A stretch of 14,478 nt of DNA from Candidatus Mediterraneibacter gallistercoris (GTDB lineage: Bacteria; Bacillota_A; Clostridia; Lachnospirales; Lachnospiraceae): positions 1 to 14,478 of the forward strand of contig DWWI01000009.1 in the NCBI GenBank assembly GCA_019119745.1, in the 5' to 3' direction. The notes below the pieces were generated by a model, which saw nothing but the letters and a program-made list of their open reading frames with translations, was not told the origin of the DNA and did not search any database. A program made the position numbers and the translations under genes. This document shows positions 1 to 4,546 of this stretch, in pieces. Each line of letters begins with the position of its first letter. The stretch's first letter is position 1.

Positions 1-412
1 GCCCTAATTTGTTTGCAGCCCATGCAACACCGCGGCCGTGATTGCCGTCCGTGGCGGTGAAGAATGTGGCCTGCCCGAACTCTTCCTTAAGTTTCGCGGA
101 AGTGAGGACATTGTATGGCAGCTCGGATACGTCTTTCCCGGTCTGCTTTGCTATGTAGCGCGCCATAGCGAATGAACCGCCGAGCACTTTGAAAGCGTTG
201 AGCCCGAAGCGGTAGGACTCGTCTTTTACATAGACTTCTCCGAGTCCGAGACGCTCTGCCATGTGATCCAGTTTTGCCAGCGGCGTGACGCTGTACTGGG
301 GAAAACTTTCATGGAAAGCGCGCGCCTTTTTGATTTCGTCCAATCCCATTACTTTCAGGTTGGAATCTTCCGTTTTCGGCATCTTGTTCACTGCCCATTT
401 GATTGTGTCCAT
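1..412 (-). CDS. ygeX: 2,3-diaminopropionate ammonia-lyase, 5' part (cut by window edge)
   Basis: This is a PLP-dependent lyase of the fold-type II (tryptophan synthase beta-like) family that converts 2,3-diaminopropionate to pyruvate and two ammonia. I read 137 codons on the minus strand with no stop; the 3' part lies beyond base 1. The ATG at 412-410 is preceded by a strong AAGGAGG (about 6 nt spacing), which fixes the start. The protein begins MDTIKWAVNKMPK. It has the substrate/PLP segment DESYRFGLNAFKVLGG near residues 64-79, with K75 the expected Schiff-base lysine, and TATDGNHGRGVAWAA near 119-133, a hallmark of the YgeX/DpaL branch. It follows the regulator gene on the same strand with a 178-bp gap. 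In purine-degradation clusters this enzyme is thought to act last and yield pyruvate. Family assignment is firm. The exact physiological substrate here is inferred. Confidence 0.9.
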   Translation of the reverse strand, partial: MDTIKWAVNKMPKTEDSNLKVMGLDEIKKARAFHESFPQYSVTPLAKLDHMAERLGLGEVYVKDESYRFGLNAFKVLGGSFAMARYIAKQTGKDVSELPYNVLTSAKLKEEFGQATFFTATDGNHGRGVAWAANKLG

Positions 413-539
413 TGTGGAACCTCCTTAATATATGAAATGTTATTGATTTACGATATTGAGAACATGCCAGCTCGAATACGCCCCTTCGTGGCTGCTTCTC
501 GCTGATGGCATCCGCCATATGCCGGTATCGCCATTATCT

Positions 540-565
540 GCCGCCTGCAAGCAAGCTTGCGCGGC
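540..565. other. Intergenic hairpin between regulator and ygeX
   Basis: The arms GCCGC+GCAAGC and GCTTGC+GCGGC can pair over 11 bp, with a 2-nt CT bulge and a very small loop around AA. It lies between the regulator stop (591) and the ygeX start (412). Neither strand has a U-run after it, so it is not a classical intrinsic terminator. It could be a processing or partial-termination hairpin, or an operator-like palindrome (GCAAGCTTGC core). No convincing sigma-70 promoter for ygeX was found in 413-590. Confidence 0.45.
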
Positions 566-590
566 ATATACTGCCGATTTCGGCGCATGT

Positions 591-1238
591 TCATCCTTTG
601 TCCATATAACTGTATAGCGTAAATTTTGATATCCCCAGCAGGGACGAGACTTTGTCGCCGGATTTGGTGATGAGAAATGCTCCGGCGTTATTCAAATACT
701 GCACTACGGCGACTTTATCGTCTTTATTCATCATCGCGACGGGCTTGCCTACTCTGGCGATTGCCTGTTCAATGAGCAGATCGAGGAGTTCGGTCACATT
801 ATGGGTGATCCTCTGGGGAGAGTCTGAAGCGTCCTCTCCAGGGCTGTCCTCGGGTTCGGTCTGAACCAGTCCGCGGATGGAGTTCTCTGCCGCGAGCAGG
901 GTAGTTATGTCGTAATTCATGGAAAAGATATATATGATCTTTCCTTCTTCATTACGGATGTAAAGTGTACTGGATTTTAAGATCCTGCCGTCATCTGTTC
1001 TTGTCAGATAAGCGAGTTTATCTTTGAGTTTGCCGGGATCGGATCTCAGCGTCTCCAGCACGATGCCTGACGGGCCGTCGCCGGTATGGCGGTTGGAGAC
1101 ATGTCCGTTTTCAATATAGACGATGGATTTGTCAAGGTCTTTTTTTGTCAGATCGTGGATGACGACTTCGCAGGAATTCCCGAACTGGGCTGCGAGTCCG
1201 TGTGCAAGCTGCTTAAGAAAATGAAGTATCTGCTCCAT
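591..1238 (-). CDS. YheO/DauR-family transcriptional regulator (YheO-like PAS + C-terminal HTH)
   Basis: This is a probable local DNA-binding regulator of the cluster. Read from M at 1238 it has 215 residues. Residues 1-115 match the YheO-like PAS domain (start MEQILHFLKQLAHGLAAQFG, then CEVVIHDL and a TLYIRNEEGKI.. segment). A charged linker covers about 125-145. The C-terminus (about 175-213, containing VVQYLNNAGAFLI and SSLLGISKFTLYSYM) is the HTH_22-type helix-turn-helix. I chose the ATG at 1238 because AGGTGA lies at ideal spacing upstream and the family usually starts at this point. An in-frame ATG at 1274 adds 12 residues but has only a weak RBS and lies about 7 bases from the predicted transcription start. 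The gene is divergent from the ssnA operon and upstream of ygeX, a layout typical of autoregulation plus control of both sides. The ligand is unknown; a purine or a downstream amino-acid intermediate is a guess. Confidence 0.85.
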   Translation of the reverse strand: MEQILHFLKQLAHGLAAQFGNSCEVVIHDLTKKDLDKSIVYIENGHVSNRHTGDGPSGIVLETLRSDPGKLKDKLAYLTRTDDGRILKSSTLYIRNEEGKIIYIFSMNYDITTLLAAENSIRGLVQTEPEDSPGEDASDSPQRITHNVTELLDLLIEQAIARVGKPVAMMNKDDKVAVVQYLNNAGAFLITKSGDKVSSLLGISKFTLYSYMDKG

Positions 1239-1288
1239 TGCTTCACCTGCCTTTTTAGTAAGCATGTCTGTCATGTGTCTCTAAACTC

Positions 1289-1316
1289 ATCATAGCATAA
1301 AAAAATATAGAGTCAA
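1289..1316 (-). promoter_or_regulatory. Predicted leftward sigma-70 promoter for the regulator gene
   Basis: On the minus strand, TTGACT (1316-1311) and TATGAT (1294-1289) are separated by 16 bp, each 5/6 to consensus. Transcription would begin near 1281, giving a leader of about 44 nt before the ATG at 1238. The first operator pair starts 8 bp upstream of the -35. Confidence 0.55.
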
Positions 1317-1324
1317 TACTTTTT

Positions 1325-1359
1325 CTAAAAAATTTTTAGGCAATCTAAAAAATATTTAG
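1325..1359. promoter_or_regulatory. Operator pair A: two 15-bp palindromes
   Basis: CTAAAAAATTTTTAG (1325-1339, perfect palindrome around a central A) and CTAAAAAATATTTAG (1345-1359, one mismatched pair) lie 20 bp centre to centre, about two helical turns, so both face the same side of the DNA. The pair sits between the divergent -35 elements, 8 bp from the leftward one and 5 bp from the rightward one. The YheO-type regulator is the natural candidate to bind. A purely AT-rich UP-element role is the alternative, but exact duplication of both 15-mers in pair B favours specific protein binding. Confidence 0.7.
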
Positions 1360-1364
1360 GGATA

Positions 1365-1392
1365 TTGACAGATGTACGAAAAAGGTTATATT
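1365..1392 (+). promoter_or_regulatory. Predicted rightward promoter P1 of the ssnA operon
   Basis: TTGACA (1365-1370, perfect) and TATATT (1387-1392, 5/6) are separated by 16 bp. The start would be near 1399. The proximal site of operator pair A is centred about 47 bp upstream of that start, a position fitting an activator or an UP-like element. A terminator-like hairpin begins only about six bases into the transcript. Confidence 0.65.
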
Positions 1393-1404
1393 AACTCACG
1401 AAGC

Positions 1405-1437
1405 AAGGCGCTTGATTTACGGATCAGGCGCCTTTTT
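1405..1437 (+). terminator. Intrinsic terminator/attenuator in the P1 leader
   Basis: The stem AAGGCGC-TTGAT pairs with ATCAG-GCGCCTT (12 bp including one G-U), with loop TTACGG, and the run of Ts extends to 1437. It is oriented for rightward transcription; the opposite strand has no U-run after the stem. Its place just after P1 would abort P1 transcripts at about 35-40 nt unless readthrough is promoted. The U-run is short, so efficiency is uncertain. Confidence 0.65.
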
Positions 1438-1489
1438 GCATATAAAATATTTAATCTGCGCAGGAGGTAAAAAAGCTGTTTTTAAATAC

Positions 1490-1524
1490 CTAAAAAATTT
1501 TTAGATGCTCTAAAAAATATTTAG
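1490..1524. promoter_or_regulatory. Operator pair B: second copy of the paired palindromes
   Basis: CTAAAAAATTTTTAG (1490-1504) and CTAAAAAATATTTAG (1510-1524) repeat both 15-mers of pair A exactly, in the same order and with the same 20-bp centre spacing. The 5-bp spacer and the flanks differ (ATGCT here, GCAAT in pair A). Only the palindromes are conserved, as expected for binding sites rather than a simple recent duplication. The pair lies 13 bp upstream of the P2 -35 and 165 bp from pair A, so a looped complex is possible. Confidence 0.7.
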
Positions 1525-1537
1525 AATTCATGTTGCA

Positions 1538-1566
1538 TTTATACATTATTAATGGTATTCTATAAT
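1538..1566 (+). promoter_or_regulatory. Predicted rightward promoter P2 of the ssnA operon
   Basis: A perfect TATAAT -10 (1561-1566) is preceded at 17 bp by TTTATA (1538-1543, 4/6). The start would be near 1573, about 86 nt before the ssnA ATG and downstream of the P1 attenuator, so P2 transcripts avoid it. TTGCAT(1533)-17-TATTCT(1556) overlaps as a weaker alternative. Confidence 0.55.
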
Positions 1567-1580
1567 CAGTGACAGGACTT

Positions 1581-1617
1581 AGTGTGCGAATTGCACAGAA
1601 ATCAGCGATGGCGCACT
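1581..1617 (+). other. Alternative hairpins in the ssnA leader
   Basis: TGTGC (1583-1587) can pair with GCACA (1593-1597) around GAATT. Alternatively AGTGTGC (1581-1587) can pair with GCGCACT (1611-1617), and the two folds exclude each other. As DNA, TGTGCGAATTGCACA is also a near-palindrome just after the predicted P2 start and could be a repressor site. No known riboswitch fold is recognised. Confidence 0.3.
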
Positions 1618-1658
1618 GAGAGCGGTATGTGTAAAATGAATAAAAAGGAGAAATTAAC

Positions 1659-2990
1659 ATGCTTGTTTTAGGTAATGGAAAAGTTATCACAAGAGACGCC
1701 GCGTGCCCGCTGATCGAGAATGGCGCAGTCGCAATCGACGGCATTACAATCTGTAAAGTGGGTTCTGCAGAGGAAGTCAGAAAAGCATATCCCGAAGCAG
1801 AGTACATCGATGCAAAAGGCGGTCTGATCATGCCCGGCTTTATCAATGTGCATGAGCATATTTACAGTGCATTTGCAAGAGGGCTTTCCATAAAGGGCTA
1901 CGATCCGAAAGGATTTCTGGATATCCTTGACGGACAGTGGTGGACGATCGACCGCAATCTCACACTGCATGATACATATTTAAGTGCCATGGCTACTTAT
2001 ATCGACTGTATCAGAAACGGTGTGACCACGATCTTTGATCACCATGCAAGTTTCGGCTCGATAAGGGGCTCTCTTTTTGAAATTGAGAAAGCGGCAAAAG
2101 AGACAGGAGTACGTTCCTGCCTCTGCTACGAGATCTCTGACAGAGACGGTATGGACAAGGCGAGAGAATCTGTTATGGAGAATGCGGAGTTCATCCGGCA
2201 TGCACTACAGGATGATTCCGGGATGATCGCCGGGATGATGGGTATGCATGCACAGTTTACGATTTCTGATGAAACGTTTGCATTGGCGGCTGCCAATAAA
2301 CCGGATGAAGTGGGATATCACATCCATGTGGCAGAGGGAATCGAAGACCTGCATCACTGTCTGAAGCATTACGGGAAACGGATCGTTGACCGTCTGATGG
2401 ATCACGGAATCCTCGGAGAAAAGACGCTCCTCGGGCACTGTATTTACATCAATCCTCATGAAATGGATTTAATTAAGGAAACAGGTACTATGGTAGTCCA
2501 CAATCCGGAGTCCAATATGGGCAATGCGTGCGGATGCCCGCCGACTATGGAGCTGGTGCACAGGGGAATCCTGACCGGCCTCGGTACGGACGGATATACA
2601 CATGATATGATGGAATCGTGGAAAGTGGCAAATATTCTGCACAAACATCACCTCTGTGATCCGAACGCGGCATGGGGAGAAGTGCCGCAGATGCTCTTTG
2701 AGAACAACGCAAAGATTGCGGGAAGATACTTCAAGCAGGAACTGGGCGTCCTGAAAGAGTGCGCGGCGGGCGATGTGATCATCGTCGACTATGATCCGCT
2801 TACACCGATGAATGAGAACAATATAAACAGCCATCTCTTATTCGGCGTAACAGGGCATGATGTAATGACGACAGTAGCCAACGGCGAAGTCCTGATGAAA
2901 GACAGGAGGCTTACGAAGATCGATACGGCTAAAGTGATGGCCGACTGCAGACAGGCAGCGAAAGAGCTTGCCGGCCGGATCAACGGCTGA
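1659..2990 (+). CDS. ssnA: SsnA, amidohydrolase of the selenium-dependent hydroxylase cluster
   Basis: A 443-residue cytoplasmic metal-dependent hydrolase of the amidohydrolase superfamily, in the chlorohydrolase/guanine-deaminase-like branch. Metal ligands are visible: HEH in NVHEHIY (H65, H67), H223 in HIHVAEG, H260 in LLGHCIY and D311 in GLGTDGYTH. The N-terminal beta-sandwich strand set (MLVLGNGKVITRDAACPL) and the C-terminal strands (VANGEVLMKDRR) complete the fold. Length is normal for SsnA. The start is set by AAAGGAG about 8 nt before the ATG. It is the first gene of the rightward operon, downstream of P1/P2 and both operator pairs. SsnA proteins co-occur with YgfK and Se-dependent xanthine dehydrogenases. 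The reaction is not firmly known to me; hydrolytic deamination or ring opening of a purine breakdown product is the inference. A plain guanine deaminase is the main alternative. Confidence 0.9.
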   Translation: MLVLGNGKVITRDAACPLIENGAVAIDGITICKVGSAEEVRKAYPEAEYIDAKGGLIMPGFINVHEHIYSAFARGLSIKGYDPKGFLDILDGQWWTIDRNLTLHDTYLSAMATYIDCIRNGVTTIFDHHASFGSIRGSLFEIEKAAKETGVRSCLCYEISDRDGMDKARESVMENAEFIRHALQDDSGMIAGMMGMHAQFTISDETFALAAANKPDEVGYHIHVAEGIEDLHHCLKHYGKRIVDRLMDHGILGEKTLLGHCIYINPHEMDLIKETGTMVVHNPESNMGNACGCPPTMELVHRGILTGLGTDGYTHDMMESWKVANILHKHHLCDPNAAWGEVPQMLFENNAKIAGRYFKQELGVLKECAAGDVIIVDYDPLTPMNENNINSHLLFGVTGHDVMTTVANGEVLMKDRRLTKIDTAKVMADCRQAAKELAGRING

Positions 2991-3035
2991 GCAGGAGAGC
3001 TGCATAAGAAACGACTGAATCAGTATAAGGAAGGG

Positions 3036-3056
3036 CCCGGCGATGTATCGGCCGGG
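3036..3056 (+). other. Intercistronic hairpin upstream of the permease
   Basis: CCCGGC (3036-3041) pairs with GCCGGG (3051-3056), possibly extended by GAT/ATC around a bulged G. It lies in the 87-bp ssnA-permease gap and ends about 9 bases before the permease RBS AGGGTGA. There is no U-run, so it is more likely an mRNA processing or stability element than a terminator. A small palindrome, ACTGAATCAGT, lies just upstream at 3014-3024. Confidence 0.4.
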
Positions 3057-3077
3057 GGCAATATAGGGTGAATAAAA

Positions 3078-4508
3078 ATGAATGATACAAAGCAGAAAAA
3101 GGACAACTCAGAATTATTTAAATGGGACGGAAATCCGTCGTTCGGGCAGATACTCCCGCTTGCGGCGCAGCATGTGCTTGCCGCGGTAGTCGGCTGTGTG
3201 ACACCGGCTATCCTTGTAGCAAACGCCGCAAACAATGCGGGCGGAAATGTGGATATGGGACTTCTGATACAGGTATCCCTTGTGTTTGCAGCACTGTCTA
3301 CATTACTACAGTTATATGCAAAGAAGATTAAACTGGGAAGCGGACTTCCGGTCATCATCGGCGTCAGCTTCGCATATGTGCCGACGATGACGGCCATCGC
3401 AGCACAGGCAAAAGATGTGAATACAATATTCGGCGCTATGGTCATTGGCGGAGTCGTAGCCATACTCGTAGGCCTGTTTATCAGACAGATCCGCCGGGTG
3501 TTCCCGCCGCTTGTGATCGGAACAGTTATTCTGGCGATCGGGCTGTCGCTTTACAGTACTGCAGTCAACTATATGGCGGGAAATTCTTCGAATACATATG
3601 AAGTGATTGTGGAGCAGCAGGGCAAAACCGAGGCTTTAGTTTACGGATCGTGGCAGAACTGGCTGGTGGCGTTCATTACACTGGCGATCGTTGTTCTGCT
3701 CAATCATTACGGAAAAGGGCTCTTCAAGCTGGCATCCATCCTGATCGGACTTCTGTGCGGATATGTAGTGGCGCTGTGCTTCGGCATGGTTGACTTTTCG
3801 GCGCTGTCAAGTGCAGGATGGTTCCAGATTCCGATGCCGCTTGCGTTCGGAATGAAGTTTGACGTCTCGGCGATCCTGCCGCTTGGTATTCTATTTTTGG
3901 TCAACTCGATTCAGGCGATGGGAGATTTCTCCGCTACAACGACAGGCGGTATGGACAGACTCCCGACAGACGATGAGCTCAACGGCGGTATTATCGGTTA
4001 CGGTGTAAGCAATATCGTCGGAGCATTCTTCGGATGCCCTCCGACAGCTACATACAGCCAGAATGTCGGCATTGTCGGTTCCACAAGAGTCGTGGCGAGA
4101 AAAGTATTTACCGCTTCGGCAGTGATCCTGCTTATCGCGGGCCTGATCCCGAAATTCTCCGCACTGCTCAGGACAATCCCGCAGTGTGTACTCGGAGGCG
4201 CGGTTGCATCGGTGTTTGCATCTATTGCTATGACAGGAATCAAACTTCTTGTGACAGAGAAACTGACATACAGAAATACAACAGTCGCAGGTCTTGCCAT
4301 TGCCATCGGCATGGGCGTGACGCTGAACGACGGATGCTTAAATCAGATGACACAGAGCATCCACAGCGCTCTGAATATGAGCATGAGTCTGGAGAGCTTC
4401 CAGTCCATCATTAACAACACATTTGCATCATCGCCGGTTGTACTGGCTACGATATTTGCAGTAATTCTGAATCTGATTCTGCCGAAAGACAAGCCGGACG
4501 CACAGTAA
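3078..4508 (+). CDS. NCS2 (NAT) family purine permease, uracil/xanthine/urate type
   Basis: A 476-residue polytopic membrane protein of the nucleobase-ascorbate transporter family, with many hydrophobic segments from about residue 25 to 468. The NAT signature QNVGIVGSTR is at 328-337 and the TM1 QH pair is at 31-32 (AAQHVLAAVVG). The TM8 region reads NSIQAMGDFSATTTGG (276-291). The start has AGGGTGA 7 nt upstream. Lying between ssnA and ygfK in a purine catabolic operon, it most likely imports xanthine, urate or a related purine by ion symport. By alignment from memory, positions that are acidic in E. coli XanQ (TM8 Glu272 and TM9 Asp304) appear as Q279 and Y308 here, while the TM8 Asp276 equivalent is kept (D283). 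That suggests a distinct substrate or coupling mode. Family is certain, substrate inferred. Confidence 0.92.
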   Translation: MNDTKQKKDNSELFKWDGNPSFGQILPLAAQHVLAAVVGCVTPAILVANAANNAGGNVDMGLLIQVSLVFAALSTLLQLYAKKIKLGSGLPVIIGVSFAYVPTMTAIAAQAKDVNTIFGAMVIGGVVAILVGLFIRQIRRVFPPLVIGTVILAIGLSLYSTAVNYMAGNSSNTYEVIVEQQGKTEALVYGSWQNWLVAFITLAIVVLLNHYGKGLFKLASILIGLLCGYVVALCFGMVDFSALSSAGWFQIPMPLAFGMKFDVSAILPLGILFLVNSIQAMGDFSATTTGGMDRLPTDDELNGGIIGYGVSNIVGAFFGCPPTATYSQNVGIVGSTRVVARKVFTASAVILLIAGLIPKFSALLRTIPQCVLGGAVASVFASIAMTGIKLLVTEKLTYRNTTVAGLAIAIGMGVTLNDGCLNQMTQSIHSALNMSMSLESFQSIINNTFASSPVVLATIFAVILNLILPKDKPDAQ

Positions 4509-4546
4509 GATAGAAAGGCCGGCTGGAATAACAGGAGGAAATAACT

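Larger units (their letters stand above)
1239..1658. other. Divergent regulatory region (no gene)
   Basis: This AT-rich stretch of about 420 bases has no plausible gene. It holds a leftward promoter, two paired palindromic operators, two rightward promoters, a hairpin with a short U-run, an orphan AGGAGGT at 1462-1468 with no standard start codon in range, and two competing hairpins in the ssnA leader. Each is listed separately. Confidence 0.8.

Noticed and set aside
1609..1625. Sigma-54-like -24/-12 element (TGGC ... GC) before ssnA
   Set aside because: The GG and GC spacing fits, but the TT before GC is missing and no sigma-54 activator is encoded in the window.
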